From Leclercia adecarboxylata (GTDB lineage Bacteria; Pseudomonadota; Gammaproteobacteria; Enterobacterales; Enterobacteriaceae): a stretch of DNA of 64,000 nucleotides. How positions within the stretch are numbered: position 1 is the first letter of the stretch; each line of letters begins with the position of its first letter. Positions 40,859 through 51,145 of the stretch are shown here, piece by piece. The notes under the pieces were generated by a model, which saw nothing but the letters and a program-made list of their open reading frames with translations, did no database searches and was not told the DNA's origin. The position numbers and the translations under genes were made by a program. The stretch spans positions 1,984,001-2,048,000 of the forward strand of contig LR590464.1 of assembly GCA_901472455.1 (NCBI GenBank), read 5' to 3'.

Positions 40859-40948
40859 ATGAGTACCGATCTTAAGTTTTCGCTGATTACCACCATTATT
40901 GTTCTGAGTCTGATTGTCGCCAGCGGTCTGGTTGCGGCACTGCACTGA
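40859..40948 (+). CDS. ynhF: YnhF small membrane protein
   Basis: 29 codons, MSTDLKFSLITTIIVLSLIV followed by ASGLVAALH, with one membrane helix. It matches E. coli YnhF, a stress-linked small inner-membrane protein, in sequence and in position between purR and ydhP. Ribosome site AAGGAG 9 bases ahead. Confidence 0.93.
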   Translation: MSTDLKFSLITTIIVLSLIVASGLVAALH

Positions 40949-40955
40949 TTGATGC

Positions 40956-40980
40956 GGGAGAGGCAGCTCTCCCTCGTTCC
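40956..40980 (+). terminator. Possible ynhF terminator
   Basis: Stem GGGAGAG / CTCTCCC with a GCAG loop 7 bases after the ynhF stop, followed by TCGTTCCTTT. Weak U-run. Confidence 0.5.
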
Positions 40981-41112
40981 TTTACGCTGATTGTTACGCG
41001 CCCTGCAAAAATCTTTTGCTAAATTGTTAACTTCTCATTTTTTGTGATTGATGTCATGCTTTCGCCTTCATTGTTCTGTGTCGCCCGACGACACGGTGTC
41101 TGGAGTTGAAGT

Positions 41113-42278
41113 ATGAGAATCAATTTTCCGCTGCTGGCCCTTGCCATCGGTGCCTTTGGTATTGGTACCACCGAATTTTCGCCGATGGGTCTGCTGCCGG
41201 TTATCGCCCGAGGGGTAGATGTTTCTATTCCCGCGGCAGGTATGCTGATCAGCGCCTATGCCATCGGGGTGATGGTGGGGGCACCACTGATGACGCTGCT
41301 GCTGTCGCATCGGGGCCGCCGTAACGCCCTGATCTTCCTGATGGCGATCTTTACTGTCGGCAACGTGCTGTCGGCGCTCTCCCCGGACTACACCACCCTG
41401 ATGCTGTCACGTATTCTGACCAGCCTGAACCATGGCGCATTCTTTGGCCTCGGATCGGTGGTGGCAGCCAGCGTGGTGCCAAAGCATAAGCAGGCCAGCG
41501 CCGTAGCCACCATGTTTATGGGGCTGACCATCGCCAATATTGGCGGCGTGCCTGCCGCAACCTGGATGGGTGAGGCGATTGGCTGGCGCATGTCCTTCCT
41601 GGCCACCGCGCTGCTGGGCGTGGTGTCGATGATGGCGTTGTTCTTCTCTCTGCCTTCTGGCGGTGCGGGGGAAAAGCCGGAAGTGCGCAAAGAGCTGGCG
41701 GTCCTGCTGCGTCCACAGGTGTTATCAGCCCTGCTGACCACCGTCCTGGGTGCCGGTGCGATGTTCACTCTTTATACTTATATTGCCCCGGTGCTGCATG
41801 ACCTCAATCAGGCGACGCCGGCCTTTATCACCGCCATGCTGGTGCTGGTTGGCGTCGGCTTTTCCCTCGGCAACTATCTGGGCGGCAGGCTGGCGGATAA
41901 GTCCGTGACCGGCACCCTGAAAGGCTTTTTACTGCTGCTTATCGTGATCATGCTGGCGATTCCGTGGCTGGCGCGGAATGAGGTGGGCGCAGCCGTGGCG
42001 ATGGTGATATGGGGTATGGCGACCTTTGCGGTGGTCCCCCCGCTGCAGATGCGCGTTATGCGCGTGGCCAGCGATGCGCCAGGGTTATCTTCTTCGGTGA
42101 ATATCGGTGCCTTTAACCTGGGGAATGCGCTGGGGGCGGCGGCCGGAGGGGCGGTTATTTCCAGCGGGATGGGTTACAGCTTCGTTCCGGTAATGGGGCG
42201 ATCATTGCCGGTCTGGGGCTTATTCTGGTCTTGGCCTCCGGGCGAAAACAACCTGAACCGGTTTGCGCGACCGAGTAA
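41113..42278 (+). CDS. ydhP: YdhP, MFS (DHA1) transporter (one apparent frameshift)
   Basis: 388 aa after adding one G to the G-run near 42196. Closely similar to E. coli YdhP over the full length, with 12 membrane segments (IGAFGIGTTEFSPMGLLPVI in helix 1, SYAIGVMVGAPLMTLLLSHRGRR-type loop). Substrate unproven. Without the correction the last 22 residues are out of frame and the frame runs on past a terminator into sodB sequence, which confirms the error. Confidence 0.93.
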
Positions 42279-42284
42279 AAAAAT

Positions 42285-42313
42285 AACGCCGAAGGAGTTT
42301 CCTTCGGCGTTTT
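42285..42313. terminator. Terminator between ydhP and sodB
   Basis: Stem AACGCCGAAGGA / TCCTTCGGCGTT, 12 bp, GTT loop, T-run (TTTTGTTT) after. Serves convergent ydhP and sodB. Confidence 0.9.
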
Positions 42314-42315
42314 GT

Positions 42316-42898
42316 TTATGCCGCGAAGTTCTTCGCAACAAATTCCCAGTTTACCAGCGCCCAGAAGTGCTCCAGGTTAATTTGGGCGCGCATTACGGTA
42401 ATCGATGTAATACGCATGTTCCCAGACGTCAACGGTCATCAGCGGCGTGGCGCTGGTGGTTAATGGCGTCCCGGCGTTGGAGGTGGAAACGATAGCCAGC
42501 TTGCCGTCCGCTTCTTTGACCAGCCAGGTCCAGCCTGCGCCAAAGTTCTTCACCGCCGCATCAGTAAACTTCGCTTTAAAATCCGCAAAGCTGCCGAATG
42601 CAGCAGTAATGGCTGCCGCCAGCTCGCCCGTTGGCTCGCCGCCTGCATTGGGTGCCAGGCAGTTCCAGTAGAAGGTGTGGTTCCACACCTGAGCGGCGTT
42701 GTTAAACACGCCGCCTTCGGAGGTGCGTACGATCTCTTCCAGGGTTTTCCCTTCGAATGCGGTGCCGCCGATCAGGTTGTTCAGGTTGGTGACATAGGTC
42801 TGGTGGTGTTTGCCGTAGTGATATTCCAGGGTCTCCGCCGAAATATGCGGGGCCAGGGCGTCTTTTGCATACGGTAATGCAGGTAATTCAAACGACAT
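42316..42898 (-). CDS. sodB: SodB iron superoxide dismutase (one apparent frameshift)
   Basis: 193 aa after removing one A near 42383, matching E. coli SodB length. Metal ligands His27 (in EYHYGKHH), His74 (NHTFYW), Asp157 and His161 ([11 protein letters not shown]). Cytosolic; converts superoxide to oxygen and hydrogen peroxide. The frameshift hits ARPNYLEHFW near the C-terminus. Convergent with ydhP. Confidence 0.95.
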
Positions 42899-42991
42899 TG
42901 CTACTCTCCTTATTATAGTGATCCATTTAATAGCCATACTAAATGAAGGGATAGAGTAGCAAATTGAAAGGCCATGCAAAAGAGGAACTTA

Positions 42992-43013
42992 CCCCGCCAG
43001 CGTACCGGCGGGG
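42992..43013 (-). terminator. mepH terminator
   Basis: Stem CCCCGCC / GGCGGGG with an eight-base loop, 8 bases after the mepH stop on the minus strand, then TAAGTTCCTCTTTT. Confidence 0.55.
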
Positions 43014-43020
43014 CAGGGAA

Positions 43021-43824
43021 TTAACGGAGGGTGTTGGCCTTCATTACGCGACGCGCGCCGACATAATGACGCTGCCAGTAGTCTTCGCTGAGGGAAGTAA
43101 TCTGGATGTCCTGGCCGGTGCGTGGCGACTGAATAAATTTGCCATTGCCGACGTAGACGCCGACATGATCCGCCGTACCCCGACCCTGGGTGCGGAAGAA
43201 CACCAGGTCACCGCTCTCCAGCTCACCGCGATCGACCGGTGAGGCGTCACGCAGGTGGTACATTTCGTTAGCGGTACGTGGAATGCGGAATTTAACCAGA
43301 TCTTTATAGGCGTAATAAACCAGGCCGCTGCAGTCGAAGCCGGTACGCGGCGACGAGCCACCCCAGCGATAAGGTTTACCAATCTGGCCCATCAGTTTAT
43401 TCATTGCCGTTTTCTGGGCTTTTTGCACCCGGACTTTATGCGCCTCGGCAAGGGTGGTCGTTTTACTGGTTTTCACGCAGTGCGTTTTGCGCCCTTTACG
43501 GGTGGTGCATTTTTCTGTCACAACGCGAGAGGCGGTTTGCGTGGTTCGGCTGGCACTGCGTGAGGAGGTTCGGCTTTTTTTGCTGGAATTTGTTGACTGC
43601 GTTTTAGCGAGGCTTTTTTTAGTGCTGCTCTTTTTACTGGTGCTCTCTTTTTTTGTGGTTTTGCTGGTACTGCTTTTTTTCTTGGGTTCGGTTGCTTTTG
43701 CCAGATGCGTTTTATGCGCGGCAGAAGGCCGCGCCTGCTCTGAGGCGTTAGCCATCGGTGTGCAGGTGAGAGACGTAAACAGCAAGGCACAGAGCGTGAT
43801 CGAGAATGTATTTATTCGCGCCAC
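43021..43824 (-). CDS. mepH: MepH (YdhO) murein DD-endopeptidase
   Basis: 267 aa, intact (E. coli 271). Signal peptide (MARINTFSITLCALLFTSL), then a long Ser/Lys/Thr-rich low-complexity linker at about residues 30-110, then an NlpC/P60 domain. Catalytic Cys in TGFDCSGLVYYAY, His in GTADHVGVYVG, and a third polar residue in FIQSPRTG. It cleaves D-Ala to meso-DAP cross-links during wall growth. The basic linker probably binds peptidoglycan or nucleic acid-like polymers nonspecifically. Confidence 0.93.
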   Translation of the reverse strand: MARINTFSITLCALLFTSLTCTPMANASEQARPSAAHKTHLAKATEPKKKSSTSKTTKKESTSKKSSTKKSLAKTQSTNSSKKSRTSSRSASRTTQTASRVVTEKCTTRKGRKTHCVKTSKTTTLAEAHKVRVQKAQKTAMNKLMGQIGKPYRWGGSSPRTGFDCSGLVYYAYKDLVKFRIPRTANEMYHLRDASPVDRGELESGDLVFFRTQGRGTADHVGVYVGNGKFIQSPRTGQDIQITSLSEDYWQRHYVGARRVMKANTLR

Positions 43825-44162
43825 TGGGCAATCCCCTGGTAATAGCAGGTTATAAATAAACCTGCGTATGATTTACAAAACTCGTCGATTCTAATCTATA
43901 AAAAGGCCCGACGTTAATAAACTTTTTGCATCTAAAACCACGTTTCGTTAGCTAGCGCAAAAATATCACTCTTTCACCTGGGGCATTTTGTGTATTAGCT
44001 GAACAAAACCGCAGGTAATCGCGCGATAAGGTCGTTTCTGAATGCAACTTTAAGGGACGCGCGGTAAAATCATATAAGTGACAAAAATGTTATTTTCCGT
44101 TGTCGGTCTGAAACGCTACAATGTCAGACGATTGCCGTAACAGAAGTTTAAGGAAGCAAAAC
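43825..44162. other. Intergenic region between mepH and grxD
   Basis: 338 bases between divergent genes. It holds both promoters by position, but I see no convincing box, hairpin or small gene. Confidence 0.5.
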
Positions 44163-44510
44163 ATGAGCACTACTATTGAAAAAATTCAGCAGCAGATTGC
44201 TGAAAACCCGATCCTGCTGTACATGAAAGGTTCTCCGAAACTGCCAAGCTGTGGTTTCTCCGCTCAGGCGGTCCAGGCGCTTTCTGCCTGTGGCGAGCGT
44301 TTTGCTTACGTTGATATTCTGCAGAACCCGGATATCCGCGCTGAGCTGCCAAAATACGCTAACTGGCCGACCTTCCCGCAGCTGTGGGTTGATGGCGAAC
44401 TGGTAGGCGGCTGCGACATCCTGATTGAGATGTATCAACGCGGTGAACTGCAACAGCTGATCAAAGAAACAGCTGCGAAATACAAATCTGAAGAGCCAGG
44501 CGCCGAGTGA
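44163..44510 (+). CDS. grxD: GrxD monothiol glutaredoxin
   Basis: 115 aa, intact. Active-site CGFS motif (PSCGFSAQA, Cys30). Binds and transfers [2Fe-2S] clusters with glutathione and BolA partners. ATG 44163 has AAGGAAG ahead. Confidence 0.97.
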   Translation: MSTTIEKIQQQIAENPILLYMKGSPKLPSCGFSAQAVQALSACGERFAYVDILQNPDIRAELPKYANWPTFPQLWVDGELVGGCDILIEMYQRGELQQLIKETAAKYKSEEPGAE

Positions 44511-44530
44511 TCCACCGGGCCAGGTAAATA

Positions 44531-44557
44531 AAAAGCGACCAGAAGGTCGCTTTTTTT
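44531..44557. terminator. Bidirectional terminator between grxD and rnt
   Basis: Stem AAAAGCGACC / GGTCGCTTTT with an AGAA loop and T7 tract; convergent genes on both sides. Confidence 0.9.
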
Positions 44558-45206
44558 ATGCGTCGTTATCGGCTTCCGGCAGCGGCCAGCCACCGAGGCG
44601 TTTCCAGCGGTTTACGATTTCACAAAACAGTTCCGTTGTGCGCTCGGTATCGTAGAGGGCAGAGTGCGCCTGGGTACCGTCAAACTCAATGCCGGCAGTG
44701 ATGCAGGCTTTCGACAGCACGGTTTGCCCCAGTGCCAGCCCGCTTAACGCGGCGGTATCGAAGGTCACAAACGGATGGAACGGGTTTCGCTTCAGTGAGG
44801 CGCGCTCCGCGGCGGCCATCATAAAGCTGTGATCGAAGGTTGCGTTGTGCGCCACCATAATCGCGCGGTTACAGTTCTGTTCTTTCATGCCCTTGCGCAC
44901 CATTTTGAAAATGGCATGCAGCGCCTCATATTCACTGACCGCCCCGCGCAACGGGTTATGCGGGTCAATGCCGTTAAACGCCAGCGCCTCTGGCTGCAGG
45001 TTCGCCCCTTCAAAAGGTTCAACGTGAAAATGCAGCGTGGAGTCCGGCAACAAATCGCCCTGTTCATCCATTTTCAACGTGATGGCGGCAATTTCCAGTA
45101 GCGCATCGGTTTTGGCGTTAAATCCAGCGGTTTCGACATCAATGACTACAGGATAAAAACCACGAAAACGGTCGCACAGACCGGTAAGTTGAGCGTTATC
45201 GGACAT
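44556..45206 (-). CDS. rnt: Rnt, ribonuclease T
   Basis: 216 aa, intact, DEDDh 3'-5' exonuclease that trims tRNA and 5S/23S rRNA ends. Motifs: VIDVETAG (Exo I Asp/Glu), [10 protein letters not shown] (Exo II Asp) and [14 protein letters not shown] (Exo III His/Asp). Forms an operon with gloA and nemRA in gene order, though separated by 97 bases from gloA. Confidence 0.96.
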   Translation of the reverse strand: MSDNAQLTGLCDRFRGFYPVVIDVETAGFNAKTDALLEIAAITLKMDEQGDLLPDSTLHFHVEPFEGANLQPEALAFNGIDPHNPLRGAVSEYEALHAIFKMVRKGMKEQNCNRAIMVAHNATFDHSFMMAAAERASLKRNPFHPFVTFDTAALSGLALGQTVLSKACITAGIEFDGTQAHSALYDTERTTELFCEIVNRWKRLGGWPLPEADNDA

Positions 45207-45302
45207 CTGGATCTCTTACAAGGGGAAAAAAGCAGTGCGCATTATGGCAAATTTTGCAGTGAGATGCAGTAAAACAAAGGGCGCATGGCGCGCCCTCAGG
45301 GA

Positions 45303-45710
45303 TCAGTTGCCCAGACCGCGGCCCGCGTCTTTGGCTTCGATCAGTTCGATTTTATAACCGTCTGGATCTTCGACAAAAGCGATCACCGTGGTGCCGCCTT
45401 TAACCGGACCCGCTTCGCGAGTCACGTTGCCGCCGTTGCTGCGGATACGCTCGCAAGCTTCTGCCGCGTTATCCACTTCCAGCGCGATATGACCGTAGGC
45501 GGTGCCCAGCTCGTACTGCTCAACACCCCAGTTATAGGTGAGTTCAATAACGGCTTCGTCGCTCTCCGGGCCATAACCGACAAACGCCAGGGAGTATTTG
45601 TACTCCGGGTTTTCGCTGGTACGCAGCAGGGTCATGCCCAGCACGTTAGTGTAGAACTCGATGGAACGTTGCAGATCGCCAACGCGCAGCATGGTGTGAA
45701 GTAGGCGCAT
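45303..45710 (-). CDS. gloA: GloA glyoxalase I
   Basis: 135 aa, intact. Ni-dependent lactoylglutathione lyase that removes methylglyoxal as the glutathione hemithioacetal. Metal ligands are the His in RLLHTMLRV, a Glu in VIELTYNWG, the His in AYGHIALEV and a Glu in GYKIELIE. Downstream of nemRA, as in E. coli, where the three are co-transcribed. Confidence 0.96.
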   Translation of the reverse strand: MRLLHTMLRVGDLQRSIEFYTNVLGMTLLRTSENPEYKYSLAFVGYGPESDEAVIELTYNWGVEQYELGTAYGHIALEVDNAAEACERIRSNGGNVTREAGPVKGGTTVIAFVEDPDGYKIELIEAKDAGRGLGN

Positions 45711-45793
45711 ATTATCCTCTTAGCTTTTTATCATCTTGAACAGAAACGATGTTTTAGTATAGCGGCGAAAGGTCGCCGCTATCAATGAAGGGA

Positions 45794-46891
45794 TTATAAA
45801 GAAGGGTAGTCGGTATAACCTTCAGCGCCGCCGCCGTAGAAGCTCTCCGGGCGCTGCGGGTTCAGCTCGGCTTTGCGCTCCAGGCGCGCGACCAGGTCCG
45901 GGTTTGCGATATAGGCGCGGCCAAAGGCCACAGCATCAATCAGCCCTTTGTTGATCAGATCTTCTGCTTTTTCTGGCGTATAAGCGCCTGCACCGATGAT
46001 CACACCCGGGAACACGTCCCGCACTTTCTGGCGGAACGCGTCGGTGTAAGGCTCACCACCGGCCCAGTCAGGCTCGGACATGTGCAGGTACGCAATGCCG
46101 CGTTTAGCCAGCTCTTTAATCAGGTACAGTGCGTCGGCTTCTTCGTTCGGGCCATTATCGACATTCTGGAAGGAACCGATTGGCGAGACGCGGATCCCGA
46201 TGCGATCGGCGCTCCACTCTTTGGATACGGCATCAATCACTTCCAGCACCAGACGGGCGCGGTTCTCTACGCTGCCGCCGTACTGATCGGTACGCTGGTT
46301 AGAGGACGGAGACAGGAACTGGTGCAACAGATAGCCGTGGGCACCGTGCAGCTCAACCATGTCGAAACCAGCTTCACGGGCGTTGGCGACAGCCTGACGG
46401 AAATCGTTGACGATGCCCGGGATCTCGTCCAGCTCCAGCGCGCGCGGCGTGGTGGTATCGACGCGAATGGCATGACCGTTTTCATCGCGCAGGGAGGTAC
46501 GGGTTCCTGCGTTGAGTGCAGAGGCTGAAACCGGTGCCTGGCCGTCAGGCTGGATGCTGCTGTGAGAGATGCGGCCAGTGTGCCACAGCTGCACCGCGAT
46601 GCGACCGCCTTCGGCATGCACGCCGTCGGTGATTTTCTTCCACGCTGCGATCTGCTCCGGGCTGTGCAGGCCAGGTGCGCCAGCATAGCCTTTGGCCTGG
46701 GCGGAGATCTGGGTAGCTTCGGAGATGATCAGACCCGCGCTGACGCGCTGGCGATAGTATTCGCCCATCAGCGGCGTCGGGATATCGCCCGGCTCAATGC
46801 TGCGCAGTCGGGTAAGAGGCGCCATGAAGACACGGTTTGGTGCAACGATCGCGCCCACGTTAAGCGGGGTGAATAATTTATCGGCTGACAT
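45794..46891 (-). CDS. nemA: NemA, N-ethylmaleimide/old yellow enzyme reductase
   Basis: 365 aa, intact FMN-dependent ene reductase. Family motifs: [46 protein letters not shown] (His-Gly-Ala-His catalytic region) and [13 protein letters not shown]. Reduces maleimides, nitrate esters and chromate. Second gene of nemRA. Confidence 0.96.
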   Translation of the reverse strand: MSADKLFTPLNVGAIVAPNRVFMAPLTRLRSIEPGDIPTPLMGEYYRQRVSAGLIISEATQISAQAKGYAGAPGLHSPEQIAAWKKITDGVHAEGGRIAVQLWHTGRISHSSIQPDGQAPVSASALNAGTRTSLRDENGHAIRVDTTTPRALELDEIPGIVNDFRQAVANAREAGFDMVELHGAHGYLLHQFLSPSSNQRTDQYGGSVENRARLVLEVIDAVSKEWSADRIGIRVSPIGSFQNVDNGPNEEADALYLIKELAKRGIAYLHMSEPDWAGGEPYTDAFRQKVRDVFPGVIIGAGAYTPEKAEDLINKGLIDAVAFGRAYIANPDLVARLERKAELNPQRPESFYGGGAEGYTDYPSL

Positions 46892-46904
46892 AGTGGCTCC
46901 TGAG

Positions 46905-46919
46905 TAGACCGGTCGTCTA
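46905..46919. promoter_or_regulatory. Second NemR-like box between nemR and nemA
   Basis: TAGACCGGTCGTCTA: arms TAGAC / GTCTA, related to the NemR palindrome ahead of nemR. It lies 14 bases before the nemA start and so could give nemA separate control. Confidence 0.45.
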
Positions 46920-46944
46920 GTAAATCGTGAAATAAAAACGCCTG

Positions 46945-47544
46945 TTATGCACCAGGCGTCGCAATGATATTTTTAACATGGTCCAGCGCGCTCTCCAGCG
47001 GCAGCGCGCTGCGGGACATTTTGGCCTGCAGGTTAGCGCCCAGCCACAGGGAGTAGAGCACCTGCGCCTGGGTCAGCGGCTCACCGACAAAGGCCAGTGA
47101 TTTTTCATCACGGCCTTTCGCCAGTGCCTGTGCCAGCAGGGTGATCACACCCGTGGCCCCTTTATCCATCGCGGTGCGCATATCTTCAGAGAGATCGCAC
47201 ACTTCGGCAGAAAGTTTCACCGTCAGACAGCCGCTGATAATGCCCTGGGCACAAAACTGGGTCAGCGTCTGCTGGTAATAAGCCAGAACACGATCGCGGT
47301 AATTGCCGTTGCCGCTGGCAAAGTGCGTGGCCAGTCGCTGGTGATAGCCCGCATAGTGGCGCTCCAGCAGTGCCACGCCAAACGCCTCTTTGGAGCGGAA
47401 GTAGTGATAAAACGACCCCTTCGGCACGTCAGCGATTTTCAGCAGTTCGCTCAGCCCCATTCCGGTAAACCCGCGGTGCATACAAAGTTGCTCGCCGGTG
47501 GCCAGAAGGTGTTCGCGTGTATCGTGTTCAGTATGCTTATTCAT
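46945..47544 (-). CDS. nemR: NemR, TetR-family electrophile/hypochlorite sensor
   Basis: 199 aa, intact, same length as E. coli NemR. N-terminal TetR helix-turn-helix ([20 protein letters not shown], residues about 24-43). Sensor cysteine in [10 protein letters not shown] (Cys106 in E. coli). Derepresses nemRA-gloA when the cysteine is modified. ATG 47544 ([14 protein letters not shown]) matches E. coli; its operator lies just upstream. Confidence 0.96.
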   Translation of the reverse strand: MNKHTEHDTREHLLATGEQLCMHRGFTGMGLSELLKIADVPKGSFYHYFRSKEAFGVALLERHYAGYHQRLATHFASGNGNYRDRVLAYYQQTLTQFCAQGIISGCLTVKLSAEVCDLSEDMRTAMDKGATGVITLLAQALAKGRDEKSLAFVGEPLTQAQVLYSLWLGANLQAKMSRSALPLESALDHVKNIIATPGA

Positions 47545-47557
47545 GTCATCAATGTAA

Positions 47558-47573
47558 TAGACCAATCGGTCTA
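47558..47573. promoter_or_regulatory. NemR operator
   Basis: TAGACCAATCGGTCTA, perfect 6-bp arms with a 4-base centre, the known NemR box. It lies in the 38-base gap between the phosphoethanolamine transferase gene and nemR, 14 bases before the nemR start. Confidence 0.9.
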
Positions 47574-47582
47574 ATGCAAGTC

Positions 47583-49216
47583 TTAGGTTCGACGGCAGTG
47601 GGTGAGCAGATCCATTTGCGGCTGATAGACCGCCGTCCGAATGTTCATCATTCCCAGCACCGTGGAGAAGAGATTATCCTGCGACACCGTCTCTTTTGCC
47701 GCCTGGTCGCGCAGACACTGCGCGTCAACGCCGAAGTTCTGTTGGTAGTCCTTTGAAAGCCAGAATATAAACGGAATATGTGTCTGCTGCTCAGGAGCCA
47801 GCATGTAAGGCGTGCCGTGCAGGTACAGGCCGTTTTCCCCCAGCGATTCCCCGTGATCGGAGAGATACACCAGTGCCGTGTTGAGCGTCGATTGCCGCGC
47901 CTTCAGGGCATCAATAGTTTTACTCACCACGCTGTCGGTATACAGAATGGTATTGTCGTAGGTATTCATCAGCGCCTGATGCGTGCAGTCCTGGATCTCA
48001 TTGGTGTCGCAGGTCGGAGTAAAGTGACGGTACTGGGCCGGGTAACGCTGATAGTAGGCCGGGCCGTGGCTGCCCATCAGGTGGATCACCAGCACCGTAT
48101 CCTGTTTCACACCATCCAGCATGTCATCCAGGCGCCAGAGATTCACGTCATCAATACAAGAGTTGTCCTTAACAGAACTGCTGAAGCTTCCACTGGGTCA
48201 TGTCGGTGTGCGGAATGCGGTTGCAGGCGCCTTTACATCCACCGTCGTTATCCCGCCACAGCAGATTAACGCCAGCGTGGCCCAGCACATCCATCAATCC
48301 TTCCTGATGGTGCGCAAGATCGGCATCGTATTTTTTCCGGGGCATCCCGGAGAACATACATGGGACGGAGACGGCGGTTTCGGTTCCGCAGGAGGAGGCC
48401 TGCGGGAAGTTAATCACATTCTGTTTTTTAAGCTCGGGGTTGGTCTCGCGATCGTAGCCGTTCAGGGAGTAATTTTCCGCCCGGGAGGCTTCCCCGACAA
48501 CCAGCACCAGTACGGTCTTTTTCTGCTGCGCCAGCAGTACCGGACCTTTTCGGGCATCTTCACCGAGACGGATCAAGGTCTGATCACCGGCGAACCAGCG
48601 CGCCTTGCTGTATTTGGCGATAGCGCTGACGTAGTTAGCCGGAGTCACCATTTTGACGATGCCTTTGTTATTGCGAAACAGCGAGGCATAGTCCTTATAA
48701 AAGACCGCCGCTACCAGAAACAATCACCACTGCGCTGGCGAGAATTGCGGCGAGGCGTATTAACAGCGTATGCCACCATTTACCCGGCCGGATGCGGATC
48801 ATCGCCAGCAGGCTGGCGGGCAGCAGTCCGGCGACAACCAGCCACACCACCAGTTGCGGGGTCACCAGCGCCGCCGCCTCCTGAGAGTTGGTCTCAAAGA
48901 CGTTGACCATCATGTTCTGGTCAATCACCGCCCCGTAGGTAAACATAAACCAGGTCGCCGCCGCGCAGCCAGGGTCAACAGCACCAGCAGCGGTTTGCGG
49001 ATGAGGGGGATATTCAGGATGCTGAATACAATCACCCAGCCGCAGAAGAGCACCAGCGGCACCGAGAGGGCGAAGAGCACGTCATGCAGCCGGGCGGGGG
49101 AGATCACCCTGCCAGCTGCGATGAATAAACAGGGCGTTTAACAGCGTAAATAAGAGCGCACAACCCAACGTAAACTTTATGTCGTTACACTGTAACTTTT
49201 TTATGGTCAGCATCAT
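47583..49216 (-). CDS. EptA-family phosphoethanolamine transferase (several apparent indels)
   Basis: About 545 aa after correction. Inner-membrane enzyme that adds phosphoethanolamine to a lipid A-type acceptor. Five N-terminal membrane segments, then LVLVVGEASRAENYSLNGY (metal Glu), the catalytic Thr in SSCGTETAVSVPCMF, WRDNDGGCKGAC, HLMGSHGPAYYQRYP and LVYLSDHGESLGENGLYLHG (metal Asp/His). All catalytic residues are kept. Frameshifts near 49115, 48965, 48722 and 48175. It resembles chromosomal EptA more than mobile MCR forms. In E. coli this position, between nemR and divergent ydhL, holds no gene. No insertion sequence or basRS-type regulator is next to it. Confidence 0.85.
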
Positions 49217-49360
49217 CGTTAAACCAGAATGTATTGATGAGGCGATTATAAGAAGCGAAGATTAGTGAAACCTTAATGCCACAAATCTATGATTGACGCC
49301 TTGCGTAACCCCGGCTTAAGGTCTTCACTTTAGGGTATTCAAGGGTTTCGGGAGGGTCGT

Positions 49361-49598
49361 GTGGCTGAACAACTGGAGTTCTTTCCTGTCAGAGCCCATG
49401 CCGGGGGATTTGCCAGTCTGACGAGCGGGTTTCTGTCGCGGCTGTATGCGCAGCCGGGAGGAGCGTTTTAACTGGCAAAGCTTCAGTGATGCCCAGAAGC
49501 AGGAGGTCCTGCGCCTGTGCCGTCAGCGCCTTTTGCGCAAATTGCGCGCAAACAAAGCCCCCGATACCGAAGAACCGCAGCAACCCTCACTGTTTTAG
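49361..49598 (+). CDS. ydhL: YdhL, DUF1289 protein (apparent indels)
   Basis: About 79 aa after correction. Begins with GTG (VAEQLEFFPV) like E. coli MAEQLEFFPV and ends NKAPDTEEPQQPSLF. The DUF1289 cysteine pattern (CRGICQSDE, then CRGCxRSREER) can be read across frames. Indels near 49395, 49430 and 49455. Unknown function. Confidence 0.78.
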
Positions 49599-49646
49599 CC
49601 TCGTAAATGCGTATACTCCCCCCAGACTTTTTTTAAGGAAATTGCT

Positions 49647-50545
49647 ATGGTTCAGCGTATTACCCTCGCGCCGCAAGGCCCGGAGTTTTCCCGTTTTGTG
49701 ATGGGTTACTGGCGTCTGATGGACTGGAATATGTCCGCCCAACAGCTGGTCAGCTTTATTGAAGAACATCTTGATCTGGGGGTCACCACCGTCGACCACG
49801 CCGATATTTACGGCGGCTACCAGTGTGAAGCGGCCTTCGGGGAAGCGTTGAAGCGCTCACCCGCGCTGCGTCAGCGGATGGAGATCGTCACCAAATGCGG
49901 CATTGCCACCACTGCCAAAGCAGAACATGCGCTTGGCCACTATATTACCGACCGCGACCATATCATCAGCAGTGCGGAACAGTCCCTCACCAACCTGGCG
50001 ACCGACTATCTTGACCTGCTGTTGATCCATCGCCCGGATCCGCTGATGGATGCCGACGACGTGGCTGAAGCCTTCCTCGCCCTGCATCAGAGCGGCAAGG
50101 TGCGTCATTTCGGCGTGTCGAACTTTACCCCGGCGCAGTTTGCCCTGCTGCAGTCGCGTCTGCCGTTCACCCTGGCGACCAATCAGGTCGAAATTTCACC
50201 GGTTCACCAGCCACTGCTGCTGGACGGCACCCTCGATCAGCTCCAGCAGCTGCGGATCCGTCCGATGGCCCTGGTCCTGCCTCGGCGGCGGACGCCTGTT
50301 TAACGACGAAGCCTTCCAGCCGCTGCGCGATGAACTCGCCCAGGTGGCGCAGGAGTTGAACGCCGAAACCATCGAGCAGGTGGTATACGCCTGGATTTTA
50401 CGTCTGCCATCGCAGCCGCTGCCAATTATCGGTTCCGGTAAAATCGAGCGCGTGCGTTCGGCGCTGGCGGCCTGAACAGCTGGCAATGACGCGCCAGCAG
50501 TGGTTCCGCATCCGTAAAGCTGCGCTGGGCTACGACGTGCCGTAA
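49647..50545 (+). CDS. ydhF: YdhF aldo/keto reductase (two apparent frameshifts)
   Basis: 298 aa after removing one C near 50276-50281 and one T near 50474; E. coli YdhF is also 298 aa. NADPH-dependent AKR fold: catalytic Asp/Tyr in VDHADIYGGYQCE, Lys in EIVTKCGIAT, and His in LLLIHRPDPLM. The C-terminus WFRIRKAALGYDVP is conserved. Substrate not established. Confidence 0.93.
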
Positions 50546-50626
50546 TGCCGTATTCGTCTGATTTCCCGGTGAAATCCTTGCCCCTGGTATAAACTTAAGG
50601 GGCAAAAAATAACCGAAGGAGGTCAT

Positions 50627-51145
50627 ATGAAGCGTTTTACTCTGGCAATGCTGACACTGGTGGTTTGCGCAGGTGCGCAGGCTGCCAGTGAAGAAGTAAA
50701 GATGAACCTCGTCACCCCGCAAGGGATAGGCCAGTCCATTGGGACGGTAAAAATTACCGAAACGGATAAAGGACTGGAGTTCTCCCCCGATCTCAACGCC
50801 CTTCCACCGGGCGAACACGGTTATCACGTCCACGCCAAAGGCTCCTGCGAACCGGCAATGAAAGAGGGTAAACCTTCCGCCGCTGAGGCTGCGGGCGGAC
50901 ACCTCGATCCACAGAATACCGGCAAACATGAAGGGCCAGAGGGCATGGGCCACCTGGGCGATCTGCCCGCGCTGGTCGTGAACAACGACGGGAAGGCCAC
51001 CGATCCTGTGGTCGCGCCGCGCCTTAAAAAGCTTGATGAAGTTAAAGGTAAAGCGCTGATGATCCACGTTGGCGGCGACAACATGTCCGATCACCCTAAA
51101 CCACTCGGCGGTGGCGGGGCGCGTTACGCCTGCGGCGTTATCTGA
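50627..51145 (+). CDS. sodC: SodC periplasmic Cu,Zn superoxide dismutase
   Basis: 172 aa, intact. Signal peptide [19 protein letters not shown]. Copper/zinc ligands in [11 protein letters not shown] (two His), [20 protein letters not shown] (His, His, Asp region) and [13 protein letters not shown] (His). Protects the periplasm from superoxide. Ends 22 bases inside the 3' end of ydhK on the other strand. Confidence 0.96.
   Translation: MKRFTLAMLTLVVCAGAQAASEEVKMNLVTPQGIGQSIGTVKITETDKGLEFSPDLNALPPGEHGYHVHAKGSCEPAMKEGKPSAAEAAGGHLDPQNTGKHEGPEGMGHLGDLPALVVNNDGKATDPVVAPRLKKLDEVKGKALMIHVGGDNMSDHPKPLGGGGARYACGVI

Noticed and set aside
47583..49216. Mobile mcr-type gene.
   Set aside because: No insertion sequence or plasmid-type genes nearby, and the sequence reads like chromosomal EptA.
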